From the NCBI GenBank assembly GCA_038501195.1, contig JBBPUQ010000003.1:434001-498000 (forward strand): DNA of 64,000 nt, read 5' to 3'. The notes beneath the pieces were generated by a model. It was given only the letters and a program-made list of their open reading frames with translations, did not search any database and was not told where the DNA came from. Origin of the DNA: Nemania diffusa (Eukaryota; Ascomycota; Sordariomycetes; Xylariales; Xylariaceae). The position numbers and the translations under genes were made by a program. Shown one piece after another: positions 1-13,100 of this stretch. How positions within the stretch are numbered: position 1 is the first letter of the stretch; each line of letters starts with the position of its first letter.

Positions 1-437
1 CGTTGTTTCTATTGGTTCATGACTTAGGTACATAACTTGGTAAACAATTCCACAACGCCAGCCCCAGATCTTCAAGCTGTCCAGCTCGCGAGTCTAAACT
101 CCATGAAGATGTAGCGCATCAAGCAGCGATATCTTGGCTTCGAAATTGCATCGAATGACACACCAATCCCTTCATCTTTATCTCCCTGCCATAATCATTT
201 AGGCACCTTGGCGGCGTCACAGTTCGTTGTAGGACTTTATCCTCCCTTACGAGAGACATCATCTCGCAATTGCCTTCTACAATGGGATAGTTGAGTTTCT
301 TCGGCGGCCTGCCAAAGGCCTTCAAAGGCATTTGACAAGATAGTTTATATAAATGTTGTAGAGCCTGCGAAAGCTTGTCAGTATGCTGTTGTTCGACTAT
401 CTCATATCAAAAGCTGAATTGACTTGATTACACGACA
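1..437. promoter_or_regulatory. 5' flank of the secreted-protein gene
   Basis: No gene is supported here. A TATA-like TATATAAA lies at 345-352, about 90 bp before the ATG at 438, so it is a plausible core promoter for the next gene. Short open frames on the opposite strand have no recognisable content. Confidence 0.3.
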
Positions 438-1548
438 ATGCATCTCAACATGAGACTCCCTGCTCTCGCCGCGGCATTATTATTATGCTGTGAGCCTCAA
501 CTGGTTGTGGCTGCAGACCGTCCCGAGAACGTCACGGCCTGCGATTTCTATACGCAGAAGACAATCGGAGACATCACGCCGGCGAACCAGCAGCTGCTGA
601 TGACCTTGGTCCTCCATTCCGCGCTTCTCGGCCCGTATTCACAATATAACACGGTGCCCGTCGACGACTTCACAGGAGCCCTGTATGCGAGGCAGTATCA
701 AGGGTCTTACGTAGACCTCAGTGTGTACTTCAATGGCGCCCTCGCCTCTGCCAACACCGGCAAGGACCAGGGCGAAGCGGTGAACTTCCTAGACGATGGA
801 GGACTGCCACTTGCCCGGCAGAGCAAACCTGGCAACGGGAATACTACATCTCATCAATAGTCCGTTACCCCCTTCTTTCCATTGTACTACGGCTTGGCGA
901 TCACTAACTATCATGTAGTGTCTTCTTTACCCATGTCTACTCCTATTTTGGCACTTTCCTCGGGTGTTCTACGCTGGGAACCCCAACGTTCCCCCCATAC
1001 GCAGGCAAAGCATCGATGTACGAAGTCCACAAGTAAGTCGATCCTACCATCTCCTAAGACAACTAGAATGCTAATATCCACCGCCTTGGTATAGATACAT
1101 GGACCTCAACGCCGCCGAGTTGGGCTACTTCATAGAGCAGGCAGTCAAGGGCCTCGTCTCTTTCGGCTTCAGCGACGCCGACGCGCAGTTCGTGAATGTG
1201 ACCCTCACAAGCAAGTTCGACAAGCGCTGCGCGCCCGCCGAGCCCATCATTCCGGCGTCAGCGGGGCCCCAGCTCCAGGCCATCTGCGTCGCGCCCGACT
1301 GCGCGCTCTCGGCTAACGACACGTGTTCCGCCTACGGAAACGTCACTGCGCCTGCAGTCGCTGATGCCGCCCTGGTCGGCAACTTTACTAAGGACGCGAG
1401 CGGGCAGACTAGTCTGAATACCTCTAGTATAGTTCCTAGTGCGACTCCGACGCCGACGAATGGTAGTGCTGGGCTAGTGGGTGTAGACATGGTAAGCATC
1501 GTCTTCGCATTGTTAGGCATGTGGGTGATCGCTTCCATGGATTTATAG
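438..1548 (+). CDS. Secreted, probably GPI-anchored fungal protein of unknown function
   Basis: Three exons join in frame: 438-859, 919-1032 and 1095-1548 (introns of 59 and 62 nt), giving 329 residues. The first intron has a GTCCGT donor and a CTAAC branch point just before ATGTAG; the second starts GTAAGT. The protein opens with a signal peptide (hydrophobic residues 6-25, cleavage probably near VVA/AD). A Cys-containing ectodomain with several N-x-T/S sites follows. A Ser/Thr/Pro-rich linker and a hydrophobic C-terminal tail (GLVGVDMVSIVFALLGMWVI) look like a GPI attachment signal. The text around TPANQQLLMTLVLHSALLG, the GYFIEQ segment and the late Cys cluster (ICVAPDCALS, DTCSAYG) resembles an extracellular family I remember from many ascomycetes without a known activity. 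I assign cell-surface location only. Family recall is from memory and unverified. Confidence 0.82.
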
Positions 1549-3963
1549 TCTATGATTGGTCCTGGGCATTAAATATGCATTAAATATTTAGTATTCGTGG
1601 GGCGCCTTTACCCAACATGTGCGCATATATCGTTACGTCAGAGGAGGCTCAGTCAGGCCGGGGGTTAGTCATCTAGACGATGCTTTTGTGCCATTACCCA
1701 ATATGTCTTATACCGATTCATAGGCGTGTACCGGCAATGTTCCCAGCATAATAGAAACATTTTAATACACCTAAGGGATACTCGATACCGAGACCACAGG
1801 AATCAAAAGGGGATACCGATGTTATAGAAGAAATGGATGACTTTGGGTGCAGTATCAAGTCCCCTATAACACTATCTAGGCTTAAAAAGTGACAACCTAA
1901 CCTATTTGGCTCTACTTTATCTTACACCTTGATTTTTTAAGGCTATTCTAGACTTAAAATCACGTATTTTATTTCATTGCTTCGTAATGCAGAAAATCTC
2001 CGAGCATATATATAGCACTAGGTACCACCGGCTTACTAGCCCGAGAGCGATTATGAATGAATGATGTTTCGAGAATTACCCTTTCCCCCTTCTTTCCCAC
2101 CTACTGCATATCATAATTGTATTAGACAGGATCGCGTATTATATTCGACAGATTTCCGTCGTTTCTACCTAAGCACTTCATGATTTTTTCCTGATTTCTT
2201 TCAATAAAAAAAATCAAGTTAGTTGGATGGTACTCGATACCCGAACGGAGTCCGGGCTGGCAAGGAACAAGGAACCTGTAAGTTCCAGCTGTCCGATCTG
2301 CACCCCGCAAGCCTCTTCAATATCTACTACGAGTTTTAAAGTAGCGAGACGGTCTCTCCCGAACTTCACTAGCTTCTGTTTACTGGATACACAATGTGAT
2401 AGGGATCCATGCTCATAGAATTCATGACTATACCTTCAACCTCATGATTCACGCGAGGCTTCCACAACTACCACGCTCTCTGGCTATTTTAACTACAACG
2501 CCGCCCTGAATGGGCGTATCCGGCTTTTAGCTGCCGTGGTATTATGAAGTATAAAGCGCGCTAATACATGGTAGACTTGGCAACTTTGGAAACTTTATCC
2601 TATGCCATGAAGCGGGGTTCCAGGGCTTCAACGCCTTCCCTACTCATAATGCTCAGTAGATTAGATGGTACCTAAAATAATATCTTGTCGTTATTTATCT
2701 TGCGAAGACTTACTTGTGAAGTGTTCTCTGCGAATTACTTACCTAAGGTTGCTTACCTATACCAGCTTATTTACCGGCGGAGAATCCGGAGAATGGACGA
2801 AAGCATTGAGTGAATAACCCAACAGGGTTCATCTATGTCCTCGGTGCTGCAGCATTATCAATATATAATATAATATAACCTAATAGCCTCCTTTTTAGAC
2901 GATTTGGCAAGATACGTTAGTTTTTCAGATATAGAAGTAGGGCGAGCTTTTGGGCTTACGCAATAGGGGTTTACACGCATAGGGGCCACTTTCTCACGGT
3001 TTTATTCTTTCTTTCCCAAGCTGGCTAGCTTTCTTATGACAGTAATGACGATATATATACCCTTCAACTAAAACCCTTCTTCTTGTATCCTATTACTCTA
3101 GAGATTGCACATGATTATTGTGTGCAATGGGCAGCGAGCCCACCCTACCCCTTCAGTGACGTCTGATATATAAGCGCTTGTAAGTAGGTTTCTCACAGCT
3201 AGACTGGCGAGAATAAATACTTCTGATAAATTCCACGATTCTTTACATGCGACTAACTCATACACGATGCGGATACTATGTGACGTCACCTCGCCTGTGC
3301 CGTCCGTTTAGATCGTTTTCTTGCTAGCATACCTGTTAACTTTATCACGATGAGGATGGAAGGTGGAATTCAACGTACTAGCCATTGTAGTCGTACAAGT
3401 CACTTACTGGACCTTACCAACTGCCTACTTACGTGTTCTATTTGCTACATTCCCAACGACTCCGGTCGTACTCGGATAATTGAAGAATCTAGACGATCAT
3501 CTCTGCATCTGCATACATATCATCTGTATACTCACATATCCGTGCATGTATAAGTAAGTATATAAAGGTTACATACAACACGCATCTTGTGACTGCTTAT
3601 TGTTATAGGTACTTACGATAGTACCTCCCTAGTACTGGTTAGCTACGACATGAAGAAAACATAAACTGCCTACGCCCACTCCCCGTGAAACCTTATTACG
3701 AGGAAAGTCAGGCCTTCCCTTGACTAATTCCCCGTTCTCTTGAATATCTGTCAACCTTTCTCCTCATTTCCCAAATTCCTGTGTCCTCCCGCGTTGATGG
3801 ACGATTATTCGTAGTCGGTCCAGCCCGGAGACGAGCAGGTCGTTAGGATAACATCCCTTTATCGGAATCACCATCACATCATTTCTTATCACAATTGACA
3901 TAGTTGTGTCATATGAGAATGAACTTCCTCTATCCCTCTTCTTGTGATGATTTTTGTGGTACC
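1549..3963. other. Gene-free interval, 2.4 kb
   Basis: Neither strand shows a reading frame with recognisable protein content or linked splice signals. Base composition is mixed, moderately A+T rich, with no long repeat visible. The right part must hold the promoter and leader of the MFS gene that starts at 3964. Confidence 0.5.
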
Positions 3964-6217
3964 ATGGAAGCGAGCCAGCTTGTATCACCGGGCCCCCACG
4001 ACCGAGCCGAGGAGCCGGCTAACCTCTTGTTGCCGGATAACGACTCGTTGCCGGATTTACTTGACGAAAACTTGAACATAGTACCAAGGGATGGCGCCCG
4101 GGCAAAGAACCCGTTACCCGCCGACAGCGGTTCAAATAATGCCGCTAGACCGGTCAACGACCAAGAGAGCGAAGCCCCCCTCCGACACATTAACGCCGTC
4201 GAGAGCGGCAGTGGCCGTGATGCCGAGAAGGAACCGGTGCCCGGACAGGGCGGTAGGCGAGAGCTGATGGAGGATGAATGCGAGAGCCAGCTGGGCTACT
4301 CCTTTTCGAGCCGGAAAAAATGGTGGATCTTGGCCGTCATCTTTCTCGTGCAGACCTCCATGAATTTCAACACCACGCTTTACTCGAACGGCATTCCCGG
4401 CATCGCCGAGGAATTTAACGTCTCCCAGCAGGTCGCCCGCTGCGGTGCGGCTCTCTTCCTTATCACCTACGCCTTCGGTTGTGAGTTATGGGCCCCCTGG
4501 TCTGAGGAGTTCGGCCGATTCGGTGTCTTACAACTCTCCATGACCCTAACCAATCTGTGGACTATCCCCGTCGGCTTGGCCCCAAATATAGCTACTATAT
4601 TTATTGGCAGAGCATTTGGTGGGCTCTCAACGGCTGGCGGAAGTGTTACTCTCGGCATGATCGCCGACTTGTATGATAGTGATAGTCAACAATATGCTGT
4701 CGCTTTCGTGTAAGTCACCATGTCTCCCCGCTACCTGCCTATGCGCATACTGATCTCTGGACGACTTCCGTAGCGTCTTCTCGTCTGTTTTCGGCTCGAT
4801 TCTAGGACCAATTATTGGAGGGTTCGTCGAGCTGTTGCCTCCAAAGGACGCTTGGCGCTGGTGCACTTGGATCCAGCTCATTTTTGGCGCATCCGTGCAG
4901 CTGCTTCATTTTTTGACGGTACCCGAGACGCGAACTACTATTCTGGTAGATAAGGCTGCCAAGAAGCGCAGAGAGGCGGGCCTGGACGCGAACGTCTATG
5001 GACCTGGCGAGATGCATCCATTCCGCGACCGTTTCACCTACAAAGAGCTGATGGATACTTGGTCGCGCGCGTTTAAGATGCTCGGAACTGAGCCGATTGT
5101 CTTTTGGCTCTCTATGCTCTCTGGGGCGTCTGACGCTATCGTCTTCATCCAGGTTCAATCCATGAATCTCATATACAAGCAGTGGGACTTCAACTGCTGG
5201 CAAATAGGTCTCGCCTTTATCCCCATCGCGATTGGCTATACCATCGCTTGGGCGGCATTCTTCCCTGCTTTCAAGCGCAACCAACGACAGCGAGAGGAGA
5301 ATCCCCTTGATGAACATGCACAGTTCGAATCGAGGCTATACCCGCTGCTTTGCGCGGCACCATGTCTGCCCATCGGGCTCTTGATTTTCGCCTGGACGAG
5401 TGTTGGACCTCCTCTGCATTGGATTGGCACCATGTTTGGGACAGCCTTGATCGGCATCGCGAACTATTCCATTTACATGGCCACTATCGACTACATGATT
5501 TGCGCGTACGGTCCGTACTCGGCTTCAGCAACTGGTGGAAATGGCATGGCTCGAGATTTGCTGGCCGGCATTCTCACCCTCCCTGCCATCAATCTCTATA
5601 CAAGTATCGACGTCGGAAACGGAAGAAATTACCAATGGGCATCTACCATCCTTGCCGCAGCCTCAGCTTTCCTGCTTGTAGGCGCCTACTTTGTTTATTT
5701 AAAGGGTCCTTCTTATCGACGACGTTCGCCATTCGCAGAGCACCTCGCAGCGAGAGATGAACAATATCTGGGTAGACAAGTCATCGTGCCAGCCCGCAGC
5801 GCTGTGGTCGCCGCCGAAGTCGCCGCGGCCGTCGAGGCTGCTCAGCTCGACGGACATGTCCAAGAAGCCGAGAATGCCGAAGATTCCGAGGGTGCCGGGA
5901 ATGCTCAAGAGCCCGCGGGAGCAAACCCCATACTTATCCCTGCGCGCATACACTCCGATAACGAGGACTGGCTTCCGGGCCGGCACACGTTCGGCGCCTT
6001 GTCGCCCCAAGGGTCATACATGGCCAGCGTTCATGCCGCTTCTCGCCGCCAAAGCCGACAGGCGAGTCGGAACGCTAGCGCGAACACGAGCCGAAGGAAT
6101 AGCCACCAGGAGGGGTCTTTAAATGTTTCAGCCGTTTCAATTGCCGAGCGTCTTGCTGAGCGACTAACGAACCTAAATGCCGTGATTGATGAGTCCTTTA
6201 TCAATAATAATAACTAA
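3964..6217 (+). CDS. MFS drug:H+ antiporter-type transporter (DHA1-like)
   Basis: Two exons, 3964-4709 and 4774-6217, flank a 64-nt intron (GTAAGT to CCGTAG) and encode 729 residues. I chose the ATG at 3964 (ACCATGG context); an in-frame ATG lies upstream at 3904. About 118 hydrophilic residues precede the first membrane helix (KKWWILAVIFLVQ). The first half carries the usual DHA1 pattern: a long helix-2/3 region, a GxASxGGSVTLGMIADLYD-like stretch, then FGSILGPIIGGFV across the intron and the W-R-W-C-T-W motif of helix 6. The second half has six more hydrophobic segments. An unusual soluble tail of about 150 residues, Ala/Glu-rich and then Ser/Arg/Asn-rich, ends the protein. Plasma-membrane export of small molecules is the family role; the substrate cannot be read from sequence. 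Domain placement is firm; the exact start is less so. Confidence 0.88.
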
Positions 6218-6946
6218 CAATCCAACAAACAAACATCCACCGCCGGGTATAAACGCGCTACTACTGGTATTCGTAGAGATACTGAGATACCATGCATCAA
6301 ACATCATCCTTCGCTACTGTCTTTTCTGTTGTTGTTTTTTTTTCGGGTCATCGTGTTTATTTGGATTTCTACAGTACGGGTGGGTTAACTAGCGTATGCG
6401 GTGGAAGGTTTCGTTGGACTCTTCTGGGCGATTGGCAATAAAAGGCGTCCTATCTTGTCCAACGGACGAGATTCTCTAGCGAGATTTATCATCACGTTAT
6501 TATAGTAATAAGAAGATTTTTTTTGGAGCGATTTGGGCTATCACACCTGTAATAAAGTACGACCTGACGTGGTACAGAACTTAAAGGTCAGGGCTTTTGC
6601 GAGGTACCTATAACGGTCTACTTCAGCGATAAACACAGGTAAATTACTTTGACTGTTTAATACTTAAGTGAATTAATTTAAGCAAAGTCACAACTTTTTT
6701 TAAAAAAAAAAAAATTTATTAAAAAAGGAATTACTTCTCATTTAAATTTTAATTAAGTATAAATTTGAGGGTGTTTCTACTTTTATTTTTTAGTAGAATT
6801 TATTTGAAGCTTCTTTATAAGCTTTAATAACAATTAGTAATAACTGTCATAGCAATAACTTATGTGCCTGTTTCTAACTCGCTTTCCTAATATACCTCTT
6901 ATATGCTGCGATTAAACCGCGATGATGTGTGCTGTAGATGATGTAT
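6218..6946. other. Intergenic interval with a short A+T-rich patch
   Basis: No gene is visible. Bases 6650-6850 are strikingly A+T rich, with runs of T and A (a T8/A12 block near 6693-6712) unlike the surrounding DNA. This may be a small remnant of mutated repeat DNA next to the decayed gene that follows. No matching copy was seen elsewhere in the window. Confidence 0.4.
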
Positions 6947-9559
6947 TTACCCGCTGTGATCTTCAAATCCTTGAGCTAGTCGCCTGTGTAGACCCCTCTT
7001 GCTCGGTGTACCCCCTTTATGAGTTCTCGCCGCAACAGAGATTATCTCAGAGTCAGCACCATCATCGTTGAATGCTTTTCTTACTTCCCTCGACTTTCCC
7101 GGACTCGTCACCAGGACTTTGAAATTTACAGCCAAATTTGTCTCCGATATCAGCTCTAGAATATAAACGAGTACTTCCGTCATCTCTTGTAGATAAGCCT
7201 CGCGTTCATAGTATTCGATACCATCGATCAAGCAGACAAGAGTAATGTTCCGCGGCAACTGGCTCACTAACCACCCGAATAGGGTGCATAACCGATTTAC
7301 ATCGTCCAAAGGCATGATGTTATCCGGGAGGGACCTTGTGTCGAAGGCATGTTGACGCAGTAACTGCGCAACCAAGCTTTTGATCATAGCGTGGCCTCCG
7401 ACACGGAATCCCTCGTTGTCGTCATTTGGATCAAGGTGCAAGCCACAAAAGAACACGAGTGAATAGAAACGCTCCCTTGCTCTCAGCTCTGTTGTCAAGC
7501 CAATACAGAACAAAGACAAGGGAGAGAGATACATCGGGAGTCCCAAGAAGCATCCATGAACTAGCAGCTTAGAGGAGCTTGGCGACGACCTCCAACCCTT
7601 GAATTGTTGAAGCTTGGTGATGCCTTCAGCCTGCACGCGTTGGTCTGGGTCTACTTCCAAAGCCTTGGCCTCAATTTGCTTCATGTCTGCTATGTCAATA
7701 TCCGGGATATCAAGAATCCGCTCTAGAGTCTCCTGATTGACGCGGAGTTCCGGCGGTGAATGTATTCTTGCGTGAGAAGGACCCGGTGGTGGTTGGTGGC
7801 TTGCCGTTGTGACGCTCAAATTTTGCATGAACTGCTGGATAATACCGGAAATCTGAGCGATTTGGGCGTCTTGACATTCATCTGATGTTGATTAAACCCC
7901 TAAACTGAATAAAAATAGTGTCATGGGAAAAAGAAAAAGTCTTACCCTTTTTCCTTCGCTCCTCTTCCCTAGCTTTCTCGCGTTCATTACTCTCCCGTGT
8001 CTCTTGATCGAGCAAGCTCTTGAGATCGTTATGACATTCCACAACTTTCGTCGTCAAGTCTTCAACATTGCTGTTAAGTGACTTGGTATCCTCCATGATT
8101 TTCGCTTGACACTCCGAGAAACCCTCCTGGTTTCTCAGGATCTGGGCTCCGGTTAACTTCGCATCTGCAGCGGCTGAAAAGCCCACGTATGCTATTAGTT
8201 CGCGCTCTGGCGCTTTTTCTCAGTGTACGGAAGACGTATAATACCCTCACGGAGCTTCGGGATATCCACCCCAACCCTGTGTATGGTTGACATTTTATGG
8301 CAAGGGCTAATGTTATAGGGCTTGGAACAAGGTCTATTCGGCTAATAAATCACTTTGGTCTCGCAAGGTCCATGATTACCTCCTTCCTTCCAGTCTGGAG
8401 GAATCAGTCCTATTTGTACCCAAAGGCTCCTAGGCTTGCAGGTCCAGGTGACCTGACTCCTCCCATATCCTCAATACAGGCTTAGACTGTTGGGCGCGTA
8501 TGCATATGACCAGTCAATTGTGACACTTTTGGGCCTCTTTAAATGACTGCTCACAACTTGACTGTACGGCAATCAGACTTTGGAGCAATTTTTCCTCGTA
8601 ACTATCAAACTTGGTCAATGCTTCGCGAATTTTAGAAGCTAGATTTAAATGTTTGTTAGTTGCAGCATTGGGAACACATATCTCAAATTAACAATAAAGC
8701 CCCTTTACACCTGCTTTTTCTAAAAAATCTTATACCCTCTTCAATTGCCTTGAAGGTGTGGCTAACCAAAGTCACGGAGGCTCGTTTGATATTTGGGTCG
8801 TTTGGAAAGGTTAGGTGAAAGAAAAATTCGATATCTTTTAGTTGGTTCTCAATATTACTGCCTTCTAGTTCATGGATCGCCGTGTTTCGAGCTTTACTAG
8901 CTGTTGCCATAGCCTAAGATTGAAATACGTTATAGTAAGTCCACTGCAGGGTTGTTATGTAAACTTGCATGCAGAAGAAACTTCACGCAATCAAGAACCG
9001 GTGTGATGTAGTCAATCTGTGGCAATGCCTCAAGCACAGATATGACTGGTTCCGTGTTGTCTGCGCTCTTCCTCGAAGCCATTTTGAACCAACCTCGTAT
9101 GCTGCTATTATCACAGTTAATGTATTAATCATTGTGCGCCATTTCTAGCTGCTTGTAAATCTCAGACCAGGCCTTCTTGTCTCTGATATTGTAGGGGTTC
9201 TCGGTCGTATAAATGCCATCGTCGTCGGGATTGTCTGTCTTGAATTCTTCCATTGCACAGTCGAATATATCATCCCAGAACCCCATCCCGTCCAAGGCCC
9301 GTTGTTTTGGCTGATCCAAGATGGCTATCGTATCGAGTTCAGCATTACATAATTGTGCTGCTTCCTGCATGCTGCGTGATGGCGGGCTAGTGATGTATTT
9401 ACCAGAAACCGGGTCGTATTGAACTGGGGGGTTCACGAACATGGGATGATATGCTGGGAGACGCCGGTCAATAAATTCAACGGCAGGCGATTGACATGAA
9501 AGGTCCGGAACAGATTTCCTTGTCAATTCCAAGACGGGGAGGAAATCAACGGTTGCCAC
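6947..9559 (-). pseudogene. Decayed fungal STAND/NACHT-like gene
   Basis: Conserved-looking coding blocks can be followed on the minus strand from the ATG at 9559. The frame is open to an in-frame TAA at 9127-9125, and the same frame continues past it into 'IRGWFKMASRKSADNTEP' and a helical segment. A 'LLHA' block then joins the next exon if a GC-AG intron is accepted (GCAAGT donor, CTTAG acceptor near 8912). A frameshift near 8700 precedes 'KIREALTKFDSYEEKLLQSL', which stops at TGA 8516-8514. The block starting at ATG 8293 shifts frame near 8200 into 'ELIAYVGFSAAADA', then a coiled segment, a normal intron (7945-7882) and a C-terminal block with a Walker-B-like 'TLVCLIDGIEYYER'. The layout resembles fungal STAND N-terminal plus NTPase-like proteins. 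Two linked genes rather than one are possible. The breaks, if not sequencing errors, make it non-functional. Confidence 0.6.
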
Positions 9560-10198
9560 GTTACGAGTGAGTGCGAACTAATTGTATAAATAAATATTAT
9601 AAAAGTGTGCGTGCTACTAGGCTTTCTAGCAAGGAAGAGACAGGAACAAGCGTGGAAAGGAAATAAGCATCAATAACAGCTGAGTTCGAATGAAGGGAAT
9701 ATCTAAGCCGAACAATGCAGAATAATACAACGTAGCATCACATTTTCCCGTGGTTTCCTTCTTGGTACAATACACACTAGCAAATTAGAACTTCTGGTGG
9801 CGTAAGGGTGATTAGATTACCCTACCAAAAGCAACTGCATGCCGAGTGAAATATTGGTTTTTGCAGTCTACACGATAACGAGTACTGCGTATAGTTCCAG
9901 CTGCAGTCAACCCTTCCGAACCAAATAACTGACGTCGGAGCCGAACGACGCGTATACATCACTATGGGCAGGTGGCTTGTCACCCGCCCTGTCACAATAT
10001 CACCAACAAAGGTACGAACACATATTAAAAACCCGGGGTATTCTCAATTGGTCTATTCATCAATCAATGGCTAGCTAGTTCGTTTGCCAGCTGTAAGTGT
10101 CTATATCTCGTTCATCATGACAGCTTCTACCACCTATATCTGGCGCTTTGTGTATTGGCGCGGCTATATTCTTCAAAACCCAGGGTATATACATGATA
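9560..10198. other. Intergenic interval
   Basis: No gene supported. It separates the decayed gene's 5' end from the 3' end of the Doa10 gene, so it should hold the former's promoter and the latter's 3' untranslated region. Confidence 0.45.
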
Positions 10199-13100
10199 TT
10201 ACATCCTGGTGCCCCCCCTCCAAGCCGTGGCCTTAGCCGCCGTGCCGGTGAAGTTGTGCAAGCGCTCTCCCATGAGATACGCCTCGTCGCGGATGCGGAC
10301 CTGCCAGCCCTCGAAAATGCGGAGCAGCCTCCGCATTACGACCATGGAGAACCAGAAAAGGGCCGTGAGCGGATAAGCAAGCCTGTATGCGGAGACTTGC
10401 ATCTCGTACGATACTTCCGTGGCACTGTCGACGGCCCAGCTTAGTGTGGCCCACGCAAAGAGAGGGGGCATCAGCAGCATAATCATGGAGGCGACGAGAC
10501 CCGGGATTACAAATGCGCGAGTGAGTACGCCTATGTCGGGCTCGAGCCAACCCTGACGCAGGACGGCCCTCACGGCGTGTGAAGGGCGTCCGCCGTAGAG
10601 GGTCAGGGCCCGTGAACCTAATTTGAGATAGAGGATACCTAGCGTCCACGCCTGTATGATCCGAACCGTGTGACCGTCTTGACTGCTGTCTAGACGTAGT
10701 GCGCCACCCGTTCCCATGTAGGTGTGTAGCGGGATGAGGACATACATCTCCACTAAAGCCGTAATTAGGATGGGAAACACTATGAGAAGCATACTATATG
10801 CGTAAGCCAGTTTTGCGGTACGATAGGCTAAGTCAATAACCCGTTGGAACGCATTGCGGTCGAGTACCGAGTTCACGGTGGATGTCGCACATTCCCTAAC
10901 CGTGTCATATGCGGAGTGTAGGTGAAACACTAGGTAGCTGGCAGAGCTGAGGACGTAGACGCCAATGCTGAAGGCGTAGATATCGTTGGTACGGATGTGG
11001 GGAGGCACAAGAGCTTGGAATATCCGCCGCCCGAAGACGAGGGGGACAATTGTAGAACCTACACCGGTCACGGCGGCGAAGATCCATATCGATACGATGA
11101 ATATCGAAATGCGGGCCCGGAACCAGGGTGGAACATATACTACTTGGAACTGGCCGCCCGACTGAACATTTGGCTCCGTCCGATCCGCCTCGTAAATTTG
11201 TGTCATTTCTTGTTCTGAGACATGCATGAAGACTGATTGTCCTTTGGTTATCTTCGCCTGATCTGAGGCAGGAGAACGAACAAATCGTCCATCAGGTATT
11301 AACTTCCCGGATTCGACAAGTAGTCGTTTCTGGTCGTTCATGACGAGCATCTCTTCTCTCAAGATTTTCGACGCCGGTTTGGATTCCCCATCACCAAAGA
11401 AGTGTTTCCAATTTTTAGGGACGACCTCGTTGTCCGCATTGACTCCGAGGAACATGTTGCGCCACGATGAGAATTTGTAGCTATTGTCGCCATCATCGCC
11501 AATGAGTTTCCCCTCTTCTTCGACGCGACGCTCCCCAAATAGGAACCATGTCAACCGCAACGCACGGGCACACTGTCGGAACCACCAAGTGTACATGGTG
11601 TGGAGACCATCGCTGGGCTTGAAAAATTTGACAGCTAATGGCATAAGAAAGTTGCAGAAAAGAAGGTCGACGGGGAATTCTAGGACGGGCTCGTTGTAGG
11701 TGTAATGAATGGGTAACACTTTCGGCAGCGTCATGGACAGACCCCAGACTACACCACCCAGACAAATCACGACGAGAGCTCCATAAACAAAGGCCGAGAA
11801 CAAAATCTTTCGAAGTTGTGTAGTGACGTTTCGTTCTAGAACGTCGCGAACGGGGTGAAACTCTGGATCATCGGGATCGCGAATGAAGTCTACCTTTAGG
11901 TTAGTATGCATACCAAAAAAAGCATGGTAATGATATTGGGGGATACGAACATAATACTCCTTTCCGCATTATTTTCCGGCACATTGAGACGAAGAGGGCG
12001 AAGTGGAACATATAGCCGGTACCGATGAACCAATGCACAAAGATCGACGTGAGCGGATAGTTGTAGGCGAATAGTAGGCGAGATTTCAAAGTCGTGTGCT
12101 CAAAGAGCGGAAGTAGAGCGAAGTCCAAAAGAAGGCCGCAGTATAGGGGAAACACCAGCATCTCAATACTAATGATAAGGATGACCTTCATGACGCCACT
12201 TGCTTGGTTGAGTGCGTCTATGATCGAAGCCTCCCATTCTTGAGCAGCCTGCCCCGTGGAAAATGTGGTTCCCCTGCCAAGATACAGTGCGGCTAGTAGG
12301 GTAAGAGAGGCATAACCGAGAAGAATCGCCCAGCTCCTGTCCTGGGCACCCCAGTACGCAAGAGTAAGGTTGAGTGGCGGAGGTGAGGCTGGAGAGTTGA
12401 GGTTGATCATCCACGACCCATGAAGCAAATTGGTGCGAGAGAAATTGCTTAGCAACGAGACCAAAGTTGAGCGAGTGGTCGCCCAAAGCTCTAGAGCTCC
12501 CGTCCATTTGACCAGATAGTCTCCGCCGAAAATATATAGAAGAGCATCCCCAAAAATCAATATGCAATAACGTATATTGCCCTTGAGCTCGAGCAGTGCC
12601 TGGTGACTCACAGCCGAAAAGTTGCGCATCTCGCTAGTGGACAGGACAGGTATATCGAACATGAAACTACTCGCAATTCTGTCCAAAGCACCAGCGGTAA
12701 GTTGTCGCGCATCTAATCGTAAATATCTCAATATCTGCTTGCCATGATTTGCCCCCAACAACAACCTCAAGGCTTCCAGTAGGTTGAAAATAAAGGTAGA
12801 TGTATAGCCAACAGCGAGGAGCACAGCGTCCTGAATGAGTTTAGCAGAGCTGAACAATATCCGTAAGAGGCGGGCGGGGTTAGCAAGGACCCAAGCGGCC
12901 ACTCGTCCAATGTTGTAGGGTACGAAGACACCGAAGAAGATGGAAATCGAGACGAGGAATGCGCAGAAGACGGCGTTTTGGAAGAGGCCGGCTATCGGAC
13001 CGCGCATGCCTATTAATTCCATGATGCCATCAAAGTCTTCGGCGTCCTCAACGGCCTCGGGATCGAGTCCAGCAGCGACGGCGGCTTCCACAACATCCGG

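Noticed and set aside
10199..11911. Doa10 C-terminal part as a separate membrane-protein gene
   Set aside because: A 64-nt intron with a perfect branch point joins it in frame to the RING exon, and the joined motif matches the Doa10 family.
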